Assembly (NCBI RefSeq): GCF_964340395.1
Contig: NC_135551.1
Location: 30,343,455-30,407,454 of the forward strand
Source: Glandiceps talaboti
Lineage: Eukaryota; Hemichordata; Enteropneusta; Spengelidae
Reading direction: 5' to 3'
Length of the DNA stretch: 64,000 bases
The notes under the pieces were generated by a model. The model was given only the letters and a program-made list of their open reading frames with translations. It did not search any database and was not told the origin of the DNA. Below are positions 9,796-20,130 of this stretch, piece by piece. Every line of letters starts with the position of its first letter. The stretch's first letter is position 1. A program made the position numbers and the translations under genes.

Positions 9796-10060
9796 CCAAT
9801 AGGGAACTTGCAATCCAGACTGAGCATGCTCAGACACAAAAGGACTATGGGATTATCTGCAGTTACAGCAATATCTAAACTGGAGTTATCGATGGAATAA
9901 ACGTCCTACAATGGTCAGGGTAACCATGACTAGATTATTTGTAGGTACAAACAATTTCACAAGATTGTTTACAATACTGATAGATTCATATTATGATCAC
10001 ATTTCCCATGATGCACCATTCAGGATATTCAAGATGGTAGGTTTGCAAGTTCCCTTTTGG
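9796..10060 (-). mobile_element. MITE-like element, copy 2 of an inverted pair
   Basis: The 265-bp segment is an inverted copy of the element at 7,825-8,081, with the same terminal inverted repeats (GGGAACTTGCAATCC at the left, GGTTTGCAAGTTCCC at the right). It lies in the intron between exons 46 and 45 equivalents. No ORF. Probably a non-autonomous DNA transposon; the superfamily is not assignable without a clear target duplication. Confidence 0.8.
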
Positions 10061-10365
10061 ATATACATATAATGTATAAATGTAAACCATAAATGTATGA
10101 CAGTTCATCATTTTCCACAAGGTCAATGTTTTGTTTTGAAGCATAAATATACAAGACTACAGAACTCTTTACTTTTTCACAGCACATTTTATCTGATAAA
10201 CATATCCTTGTTGTGAGACAATAATTTACAGTAAACAATGCAGTAATGTAGAAATGAAAATTGCTTAATTTGTTTTATTTTTGAAGATTTTTACAGTAAC
10301 TTAAGCAATTTAAAATATTTCCATGCCACCTTTTCCTCTTTTTTTTCAATCTGATATTTTCTTAC

Positions 10366-10541
10366 CTATCCCTTCTATCAGAGACTTCTGCGCACACATT
10401 TCGCCAGCGTATATTCAGTCCTTCTAATTTCTCACGTAGCAGGTTAGCATCAACGGCATTGCACTGACGGATTATGTCTTCACCGGAGGCATTGAGGGAG
10501 GACACAACTTTCTGGTATGTGGCTATACCATCAAGTAATGT
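10366..10541 (-). CDS. DMD: Dystrophin exon equivalent to human DMD exon 45
   Basis: The acceptor is a T-rich tract ending TTTTTTTAG before 10,541; the donor is ATAG|GTAAGA at 10,365. The exon is 176 nt, identical in length to human exon 45, and ends with two bases of an Arg codon, as in human. The peptide begins TLLDGIATYQKVVSSLNASG and has GLNIRWRNVCAEVSDRRD near its end; human has ELQDGIGQRQTVVRTLNATG and SLNLRWQEVCKQLSDRKK. It covers helices B and C of the spectrin repeat begun in the previous exon and the junction to the next repeat. The conserved Trp of helix C is present. Confidence 0.96.
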
Positions 10542-12902
10542 CTAAAAAAAAAGAAGACAAAAAACAAAAGTGAGAAATCTTAGCTCCTAAAATGTATGTT
10601 TGAAACTAGTTCAATTTTATGTAGTTCTTACCCTTTCCCTTACACTAAGGTTTTAATTTAATAAGAGTTATTTCAATGTATTCACAATCTTTCTAAAATA
10701 AAAACATTTCACTAGCCACCATCTTTGAAAGAAAAGTCTGTTTATTGGTAGTTTGTGCCAGATAAAAAATTGTTAACTCTCTTTACATGTTAAGATTCTC
10801 ATGCAAATGTTCCCGACAACAGTTTAGGGCGCCCTCACTGGTAAGAATTTGCCAACCTTGAACTCAAAAACTAAAGTCATGTTTATTCATAGCTTAATTG
10901 ACAAAACTAATACTGAGTATATAAAACACACTAGTATTTGATTTCCCTTGATATTTTACACTATTAGACCTTCAAAATCATGGTTAATGTATCTGGAAAC
11001 CAAAAAGATTTGACCAGATTTCCTCCTCTGTATTATTTGGGCTTTATGAACGCAGTAAAATGACTGATTCTGTACCTTGACAGCTAACCTTTCCTTTCAT
11101 CTTTCATGTGAACTTTTCATGAGAATACAGCTTCTATATTACTTACAACTTTATAATCCATAATACTATGACATACTAACAGTTTATTAGCCAATCTAAC
11201 TATTTCCTAACTATTCAGCTGTATCTAACAGTTTATTAGCCAATCTAACTATTTCCTAACCATTCAGCCGTAGCGCCAGGAAATTGTCACACCAAATATA
11301 CCTCAATTCTCCTTTATCTATCAGTAAATGGACTGTTAAGGAAGGTAATAATCCACTATGATTTGTTTACCTTCTGATAGCAATACACCCGATTACTCTT
11401 ATAGGGATGATTTATAATTTCTTGTTCAATTTCAAATTAATATAATTTGTAATCAATGTACCATTATGGTTGCCAGATTACATATAATTAAATAGATATA
11501 CTTGGCTGGTTAATAATTTCTGCTAACTTGCTCATATTATTATTTTAAAGAGGTACCAAGGACTTTGCAGGCATAATTCATTAGTTACTAGAACCAAGGG
11601 TACATTTGTACTGGATTATCATGTATGATAACATCACAGAAAAAGACCCAAGGAGGAATTGTAGCTTTCAGTGACTACTCATAAATGTGCCAACATATCA
11701 CTTATAAAAATAACACCAATGGTGCAGCACAACTGAAGTTTTGTATGTTTATCCTGCTGCTGATCTAGTCTTGTTGTTACCTTTACCATATATGCCACCA
11801 TTTGGCTGTTGTTATGGGCGAGATCTTGTTGCTAGGATGGCAATTTGATAACATTTGCATAATGCCCCTAAATCCACTGTAACTGAAGATGGTAAGGTAT
11901 GGGTGTTGAAAATTATGTAGACATGACAAACTAAACACCAAAACTGAACTATGAGTTATTCTATCTACAAATCATTAATTGTCAATAATAGACTTTTCAG
12001 TCAACCACATAACACAAGCAAAGCTAATACAAGGTATAAAATCTTCAGGTCTTTATAGAGCATGTCGTTATACAGTCTTACATGGTGTCAATAACTTGTC
12101 ATCATCATTATCTCCATATGTATTCATATCTACTGCTCCATGTAGAAGTGTAAATCTCACTAGAATTTGACAAACAGAGAGATAAACCTGTCTGATAACC
12201 CTGTCTACATCTCAAACTCTTACAAACTAACTCATCATGTCGTCTGACTGAGATTGTCTCCATCTGTCCAGGCACCATACTTTTCCACTTAAAAGACTAT
12301 ACAGTTGGCCTGATTTACATCTCAAACATACAGAAGATTGGAAATCTGCCTACAGTAGTACTTTACACATAAAGGCTTTGATGTCAGCTCTTTTGCAGAC
12401 AGAATATTGAGGAATTAGTATCTTCAATTGGATTCAATATGTCTGCTACTAGTCTACATTTAACAGAAATAAAAAGAGCTTCTTGTAAAGAGAATATAAC
12501 ACACAGATTTCTTTTTGGGTTTGGAAAGACTTGGCACGCATTTTCAGAGGAAAAATCTGTAACCAGTATTGTTTAAAGCAGTTTGGAGTTCATCAAATTT
12601 GTACAAAGGAAAGCTCTTTCTTATATCTCTCAACACTGTACACTTTTGTGGACACAGTACGTAACTTTATGGTCTTTGGTGGTTACTGTTGTTTAAAGAG
12701 ACACAGTCTGTAATTTTATGGTCTTTGGTGGTTACTTTTGTTTGCCGGGACACATCTGTAACTTTATGGTCTTTGGTGGTTGAAGAATTTGCTACAGTAT
12801 ACTTTGAATACACAGTATATGTCTGTTAACCAATCACAAATGAACAACAAAAGAAAAGTGCGGAAACACTTCATTTCAAATAAAACTTTCTGAACAATAA
12901 GG
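10542..12902. other. Intron between exons 45 and 44 equivalents, left part
   Basis: Non-coding. A 44-bp segment with TTATTAGCCAATCTAAC is present twice in tandem at about 11,180-11,268. A unit of about 60 bp with TTTATGGTCTTTGGTGGTTA is present three times at about 12,655-12,782. ORFs at 11,979 and 12,531 look like chance. Confidence 0.6.
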
Positions 12903-13141
12903 CACTATATGAAAAGTCATATTTGACCATGTCTTTACAATGTAAACTGGGGTAAACCTTAGCAGAGGATGTGTAAATGTGGTGAGTATGAGACGAAGTG
13001 ACACCTTTGACTTATACCCCCGGTGATCTCTCCCCTTGGGGTTGTAGACAGTCAAAACTGTCACTTCGTTTCATACTACCCCTTGACAGATATGGTAGTT
13101 ATGTGGGTCACAGGTGGGTAAATTTGACTTTTCGTATAGTG
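12903..13141. mobile_element. CACTA-type foldback MITE
   Basis: The 239-bp segment starts CACTATATGAAAAGTCA and ends with the inverted counterpart, finishing CGTATAGTG. The two arms pair over most of their length, including GAGACGAAGTGACA on the left and TGTCACTTCGTTTC on the right, around a short centre near 13,025. AGG lies immediately outside both ends, as a 3-bp target duplication. Termini of CACTA with a 3-bp duplication are the signature of the CACTA (En/Spm) superfamily. No transposase; ORFs over it are spurious. Confidence 0.8.
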
Positions 13142-13548
13142 AGGATTTCCACATTTGAAGGTAGCAAAACTGGTATAGTTTGGGTGTGGACACAGGTTTG
13201 TATGACACTTTATAGCAAAACTGGGGTTTTAGAGACAGATTATTCCACTCTGACATTCATGTTTCACTGCTAATACATCAACTACTACTAATAGAAACTC
13301 TTTAATTAGACCATCAATCATAGTTTGATTAATACCAGGTTCATTTACACCATTTGATATTCTACAAACTCAGTAATTAAAATCAAAATATAATCAATCA
13401 GTCACAAGTTGACACTAATCTAAGTAAACTATCAAACTTCAAATTAATTTAGGTTTTTTCGGCTTTGACAATTTCAATCCAGAAATATTTGTTTCCCGAA
13501 TGATTACATTAATACATTGGGTTTGCACATGTTAAGTTACCACTAAAC

Positions 13549-14072
13549 AGCTTTTTCCACATTAGTATTCACTGGTTCTGTATGATACAACCATGCAGAA
13601 ACCAATAAGAAACTGCACATTGTGCACTGTAAAATAGCAAGAATAAACTACAGTTTCTTTGTAAAAGTTTGTCTAAATGAAATGAAATATCATGCCACCA
13701 TGCAGACATCAAAAGGAGACATCAACACATTGGTACCGTCGTATCTGTATCTATTGACAGTACACTTCAATATTTGACTTCATTTACACAAAATATCCAG
13801 AAATCGTGATCTTGTAGAATATGCAGTTTCTTATTGGTTTCTGTGTGGTTGTATCAAACAGAGCCACTGAATGGTTTCTGTGTGGTTGTATCAAACACAG
13901 CCAGTGAATGGTTTCTGTGTGGTTGTATCAAACACAGCCAGTGAATGGTTTCTGTGTGGTTGTATCAAACAGAGCCACTGAATGGTTTCTGTGTGGTTGT
14001 ATCAAACAGAGCCACTGAATGGTTTCTGTGTGGTTGTATCAAACAGAGCCAGTAAATACTAACATGAAATGG
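13549..14072. mobile_element. Foldback element whose right arm is expanded into a minisatellite
   Basis: The left arm (about 13,549-13,622) reads, in reverse complement, TGCAGTTTCTTATTGGTTTC and onward to CCAGTGAATACTAA. The right side starts with the same sequence at about 13,823 and ends with CCAGTAAATACTAA near 14,062. Between these ends a 37-bp piece of the arm is repeated six times (13,836-14,057). I infer an inverted-repeat element in which one arm underwent tandem expansion. No target duplication was resolved. Confidence 0.7.
13836..14057. repeat. 37-bp minisatellite, six copies
   Basis: Units start at 13,836 and every 37 bp after; each begins GGTTTCTGTGTGGTTGTATC and ends GAGCCACTGAAT or a close variant (AAACAGAGCCACT, AAACACAGCCAGT). 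It lies inside the foldback element described above. Confidence 0.95.
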
Positions 14073-14419
14073 GCTATTAACAAACTTAGACTAAATGTCA
14101 CTGTCAAACTTCTATTGTAACTAAACCACTTCATATTTATTTACGAATCATAGCGTTCAATCTTAACATGTCCTTTAGACTGACTGACTCCTAATTAGTT
14201 GTGATGGATGGAGGAAACATATTACAAGTTGATAATATTCTTAATCAAATTACATTACTTCAAATCCTTGGAGTATTGTATTACATGGAAGTAGTGACTC
14301 CTCATGCTGGAAATTAAAACAGATCATGTAACAAAGAAATGTCAAATGACTTGATGGATCATCACTGTCTGAATGGTAGAACGGGTGAATGGGGAGAGAA
14401 AGAGGGATGGAGGGGGGAG

Positions 14420-14422
14420 AGG

Positions 14423-14512
<90 letters not shown>

Positions 14513-14638
14513 AAGAGAGACAAAGACAGACAGAGACAGAGACAGAGACAGAGAAAGAGAGAGGGGTGAGCACAAGAGAAAGAATGAGAGTAGAGAAAGA
14601 GTGGGAAGTGGAGAGAGAGAGAGAGACAGAGAGTGACA
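14420..14638. repeat. (GA)n tract next to the exon 44 donor
   Basis: Almost pure GA dinucleotides at 14,424-14,511, followed by GA- and CAGA-rich sequence to 14,638. On the gene strand this is a CU-rich tract that begins about 20 nt after the exon 44 donor at 14,656 and extends over 200 nt. Long Arg-Glu and Leu-Ser ORFs across it are artefacts of the repeat. Confidence 0.95.
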
Positions 14639-14656
14639 TAACATATATTCAGGTAC

Positions 14657-14807
14657 CTTTTGTTTTGCCTTTGCTCTGTCATAGTCGAGTTCACCAGAGG
14701 ACGTCATGGTTTGCTGAATCAACTCTTCTGCTTCTGACAGCCATGACGCCAGATCCTTCATGTCACAATGGAACTGCCGCCATTGCTCCAGGGACTTCTT
14801 AAAACGC
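14657..14807 (-). CDS. DMD: Dystrophin exon equivalent to human DMD exon 44
   Basis: The acceptor is TTGTAG before 14,807 and the donor is AAAG|GTACCT at 14,656. The first base completes the split Gly codon from the preceding exon; the end is phase 0. The peptide begins RFKKSLEQWRQFH and continues DMKDLASWLSEAEE; human exon 44 reads RFDRSVEKWRRFH and then NQWLTEAEQ. This is helix A of a spectrin repeat, around R17. The length is 151 nt against 148 in human, a one-codon difference. The region aligns with the part of R17 implicated in nNOS binding in vertebrates. Just past the donor the pre-mRNA runs into a long CU-rich tract, described separately. Identification is secure from residue match and phase. 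Confidence 0.95.
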
Positions 14808-16921
14808 CTACAACGAGAACAGAATATGTAATCATTATAGGACTACAGCCATAAAGTACAGTTTAAAACATTCTGTCATTTCACACGATTTAAGTAGTAT
14901 AGTTGAATGTACATGTGAAGAGGTATTGGTGCCGCGTTGCTGCTACTTTCATTTAATAAACATGATAAGACCTGTCATTAGGTGTTTGCATATCATGTCT
15001 TCAGGCGTTCCTTAATTCACTAGAATGCTGATTTCATACACTGTGGGATACATTATTTATTTTCACTTAAAAATAAATTGACTATTTTGCCTGCAAATTT
15101 TTTTGCTAAAAGTATGGCAACTGTGAATAAGAAGTATTTTCACTGGAATTTTATGTAGTGGAAAAACAAACCAGTGAAATCATGCTATGCGTCGAGATTT
15201 GCAGCTGTTATCCTTTCTAGTTATTGGTCATTTTACTTGAACATGATGGAGATATCAGTTTGAATACAAAATGAAGAAACTCTTATAACACCGTAACCTA
15301 CAACGGTGCTGTCCACAGTACATCGTACAATTTATCTTTGAACTAAGTAACAGACTACAGAGAATGAACGAAATAGGTTAATACTTAATTTGAAATACAC
15401 CATGAATACTAATGACTGGCAGTTTAGTCAAGTTTATTGCCTGGACTGTTAGTCTTAGCAAACTCATTACCATCAAGTTTAGAATACATGGCAAGTTTGT
15501 ACTATATACACAGTTGTACTTTGAACTAAGACAGCAAGTGATTGCTATGAACTGCCTTTGTACATTGTCAATAGTTCTCCGTGAAAGTTACAAGTATTAA
15601 TAAAGTTCACTTAGAAATTATCCATCTGTGTGCAGATATATGATTAAATTAATGATAACAGTGATGTATATGTGTGACTTCAAACGTGATGCTGGTGTTG
15701 TTCATTCTCACAGTTTTGAGACAGTCCTGCCAGACAATAACATCATGTGGAAATTTTCAATACATATTTGTGAAGCTCGACAACACTTTGATTCAAGTCT
15801 TGTATATACTAAGTTGTCTTTTGTAAAATTTCTTACCAACATACAATTAGTGTCTGTTCTAACAACTGGAAAACTTTCAATTTTTTGTTTTCTCTTTTTT
15901 TCTGAGAAAATTTATTCTTATTTTTATTAACAATAACCAATAATATCCCTATATTTTGCATTCTTATTTGTCTTGTCCTGTTACCTCCACATCAGTACAC
16001 ATACAGTGTTGTCTCCTAACTTTAAGACTGTATTTAAAATATACAATCCAGATAAGCTTTTACCATCGTACTTAGCCTGGGAAAAACAACTTTTATCTCT
16101 TACATATTCAGACACCATCATCATTCCACATTGATCAACTGTTCCTCCAAAAGGTTTTCCTTAAGGTCAAATAGGTTTAAATCAATGAGTGTGACTAAAA
16201 TTGAATAAGATTTTTATTTTATGACTATGGATGCATCCAATTGAGGTTCAATTCAGTTCCGATAGGCAAATGTGAATTGAAGGTATTACATCATAAAAAA
16301 TGAAGAGATATAGGAACAGAACTCTTTAAATAAAGACTAAATTATAATCATTGTTTCCTCTATACAAAATCTGATATCAGTTTTATTCCGTATCCATAGG
16401 AAGATGTCATAGTTGTCTAACATGTCCATTACTTTAATACTCTATACAAAATCTGATATCAATTCTACTGAGTATCTCAAGGAAGACATCATAGCTTGTC
16501 TCTACATATCTACAATTTATTCTTCATCATACCCTTGGGACTGATATTTATGAAGATTCAGGAGAACTCAACAGCTCAACTTGAACAAGTACCGTTTGAG
16601 AGTTAGGGTACATGAATAACTGATAAATGGCTTGTGGCTCCATGTCTGTTACAAGACTTCTTACAGCTTTGCATAGTTGATATGTTTATTCTGGCCTCAA
16701 TATGTTATTACTGACTTGTCCTGTCAAAATTAGCCAGATATACCCCTCATCTGTCATCTACATACACATTATTGTTATATTGAACTAATTCTAATACATA
16801 CTTATCCAAGCCATCAGATATGAGTACTATGTTGTTTCAATACAAGTCACTATTTGCCTAGACTGTCTCTCTCACAGCAGATAGTAGTAAATTAGCATAT
16901 CTAGCAATTCTGTTATCTTAC
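14808..16921. other. Intron between exons 44 and 43 equivalents
   Basis: About 2.1 kb of AT-rich sequence. A segment with CTCTATACAAAATCTGATATC occurs twice, about 80 bp apart (16,358-16,510). No exon or RNA gene recognised; ORFs on the plus strand at 15,412 and 15,628 show no domain features. Confidence 0.6.
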
Positions 16922-17094
16922 CCATGACGATCGTTGTACTCGCGATTGACTTTCTCCCATTCACCACGTAGCTTGTCCATCACCTTTTCAATGTTGGTTT
17001 TATCAGCTGGGTCTGCCTGGGAGATGACCACATCTTGTTGTTTATTGGCAGCATCCACACTAGGGTTGATGGTGTCTAGGGCTTCTTTAATGGC
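16922..17094 (-). CDS. DMD: Dystrophin exon equivalent to human DMD exon 43
   Basis: The exon encodes 57 codons plus two bases of a split Gly codon, starting AIKEALDTI and ending WEKVNREYNDRHG; human exon 43 ends WEKVNKMYKDRQG. Its length of 173 nt equals the human exon. The acceptor is TTGCAG before 17,094 and the donor is GG|GTAAGA at 16,921. The start is phase 0; the end leaves two bases of a codon, as in human. The peptide is the C-terminal helix region of a spectrin triple-helical repeat, around R16. In vertebrate dystrophin R16/R17 carry the neuronal nitric-oxide-synthase contact; whether that holds here cannot be told from sequence. Dystrophin links actin to the membrane dystroglycan complex. 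The family call is firm; in an invertebrate the gene would be the single ancestor of dystrophin and utrophin. Confidence 0.95.
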
Positions 17095-19734
17095 CTGCAA
17101 TAAATAAACAACAATATACCATAAGTTCACCAGTCACAAAATACAGACTTTTAATATTTTCACCTATAAACCTTTTTTTGATAAAATAAATGAAGCTTAC
17201 ACAATAACAAAACTTCTATTAGAAAACTTTTGATTTCATAATTAAGATGACCAAGAGTAACCAAAAAACAAAATGTTGACAACTCTGGCATTTTGAACAG
17301 TTCACAACTTTACAAAGATACTGAATGAAACAGATAATCTGATATTAAAGCAAAATTCTTATTTCACTGCTTTGTATGCTGAGCCAGTCATATCACTATC
17401 AAAACATATGACTAAAAATGTCACATATTTGAATTTTAATCTGTTTCCTCCTTAGGTTATTATTTAATGTAAACAGAGACAAGAACATAAGTCTGTTTGG
17501 ACTTCTTTAGATGTGGGAATACATATGCATCATGTACATAGAGACTGAAACACACCCACACTGTACACAACTCAAACTTACACAGACCAGAGCTTTGCAC
17601 ATAGTAAACTGCTGCCTTTAACATGTCCACACTGTACACAACTCATACTCACACAGACGAGAGCCTTGAGAGTAAACTGTTGCCTTGAATTATTAAAAGC
17701 CAGACCGGAGGTTTGAGGGTAAATTGTTGCCTTCAATTATTAAAAGCCAGACTGGAGGTATGAGGGTAAACTGTTGCTTTCAATTATTAAAAGATTGAGT
17801 ATAAAAAAAAAGTTATTTGTGTCAGCGATAGACTCCACAACCACAAAGTTTATCAATTCATTGTCCTGTTATTATGAACTGTGTTACACACCTTCGGTTT
17901 ATGAGGTAAGTCATATATATGTAATCTTTTTTTTTTCAGTCACTGTATATTTTGTATGAAAAACAGCAAACAATTTACATACAGACTGATAACCAATTTT
18001 TAGGTTGTCTTGTTTGAAGGGCATGACATATCTATAAGATGTAACCAGTTTTTTTATATAACTGCTATTCTGTTACACCAAACTGGTTTGAATTTCAGAC
18101 ATTTTGTACTTATTTATTAAAGTGGGTTTTTTCTAAGAAACCTGTCTTTCCCAGAATCTAGTTTCCCTGTACTGTAAATATCTCTATGTGTGAAACCTGG
18201 ATTAGAAATATTATCTGTTTTATATTCAATGACTCAAGATATATGATATAGAAGTACAGTGATACCCTTTGTATAATGAAGAGAATAAATACCGTAAACT
18301 TAGAAGATTTTGCAATTTTACAGTCTTCAGCTAGTTCTGAAAGACTAATATTTACTAATTACCAGACTGGTACATTGTGTTCAGGTACAAGAAAGCATTT
18401 TAGTCACTACTTATAATTTTGGTGTTTTTGTTTTCTAGTGAAATGTCTTTAGTGAACATTTCCAGGTTTACAGTATAGCTGACAATGAAGAACTAGTGAT
18501 GACTCTCTTATTTTTAGCAAAAGAACATTTATTGCTTTATTTGTAGAGTAAAATAAGCAGGAGTTACCTGATTGGACATGATACAAAACTTTGAAAACTC
18601 CATCAAAATGTAACAAAACACTACAGCACTTTTCCAAAACTACACATTTTTTAAGTTTATCAAGCTAGAGAAACACAGGACAGAGCCAAGAAATCATACA
18701 TTTGGAAGGTCTATTCACTTCTTGTAATATAATGCATGTATGACCCTAGACGACTACAGCCTGTCATGGCTAGTTACTGTTAACAAATTTAAATTGAGCA
18801 TTTTACAAAATTTTTGTTTGTTTGATTTGCCATATCAACTTAAGTTAGCATCAAATTCAATTATTAATCAGATGAATGTACTTTGTAAAATTGCTTGTCT
18901 TGTTTCATTATATTTACAAGAAAGGCCATCCCAAGAGTTGCAAAATACTGTGAAGTCTTAAAACTCAGATCAAATTTTAGTCACCCAAACCACACAATAC
19001 TGTTGAAATGTCGTTCTTAATTGAAGTTATTGTGTTCTCCTGGTGTTTTTAATGGAACATCAGCTCTTGTACTTCACCATGGTGCCAATTAGCTATTCTC
19101 CTGGCTAATTGTACAGTGCATCTGAACTTTACATAGCACTGGAAGACTGGCACTCTACAATTTCTTTGCCTGATCGATTGATTAAATTACATGTAAATAT
19201 TTGACTTTTTTTTTGTAATCTGCTGCTCAAGTATTTACAAGTGATCAGTGACTGGACATGTATAAGCCACACATTTGACATCGATATGTCTGTAAAAAAT
19301 CTACTTTTCATCTTGAAGTAACATCCTTGATTTGTTTATGAGTAAAGTAGAACACAAAAAATAAAATAAAATAAAATTCAATTATTAACAATTTTCTTGA
19401 GACAAAAAGCCTTTAGGAAGAGTCTTAAGTTTATACTTTCAATATATCATGACATGGCTACATTTCTACCTTTCTTACATGAATGCAGACTATAGGAATG
19501 TGAAGAAATCTGTTGAAAGATTTGTATCTGACAAACAGGCATTGAATTCCTACCTAGCCAACTTGACAGATTTGATTCACCTACAAAGTTACATTTTGTA
19601 AATTCTTATGAAATACAGGACTCAGTATTGAGGAGATTAAGCATTCAATACACAGACCTTCGATGTAGAAACCAGTTGAAAGTTTGTAATTTGCTGTAAA
19701 CAAATTCCAGTAATCTTCAATCTGTAATGTTTTT
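17095..19734. other. Start of the very long intron upstream of exon 43
   Basis: AT-rich. A diverged two-level repeat lies at about 17,553-17,794: CACACTGTACACAACTCA occurs twice, then a unit with CAATTATTAAAAGCCAGAC occurs about three times. Nothing else was recognised to 19,734. Confidence 0.6.
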
Positions 19735-20130
19735 ATTACTCCTGGCCAAATGGTAGACCTTGGCTACCTTACAGTTACATAAAATCTGCTGATTAGCTAT
19801 AAAAGTTAATTCCACAAATCTTGGCTCTTTGACTGCAAAATCAGTTCTGCTGATTTGCTCAGAGTAAATTCCACAACACCTGGCTTTCTGTCTGTTACAA
19901 GAAATCTGCTATCTTGTTTAGTTATTTCTAAAATCCTACCTGTAAATCAGTTCTACTGACTTCTTGTGAGCTAATTCCACAACTCCTGGCTCCCTGTCTG
20001 TTACATCACATCTGCTGATTTGCTGTGAGTTATACACATAGCTAAATTCCTTTAACTATAAATTCACATCTACTGTTTTACAGTGAGTTGATTTCACAAA
20101 TCATGGCTCCCTGACTGTTATATCAGTCTT
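19735..20130. repeat. Diverged tandem repeat, about 75-bp unit
   Basis: Recurring phrases such as AATTCCACAA, CTGGCTCCCTGTCTGTTACA and TCTGCTGATTTGCT appear in the same order four to five times. Units differ at many sites, so this is an old array. Confidence 0.7.

Noticed and set aside
14339-14802. Long ORFs rich in Arg-Glu or Leu-Ser on both strands
   Set aside because: They translate the (GA)n tract. The real coding exon (14,657-14,807) only partly overlaps the minus-strand ORF.
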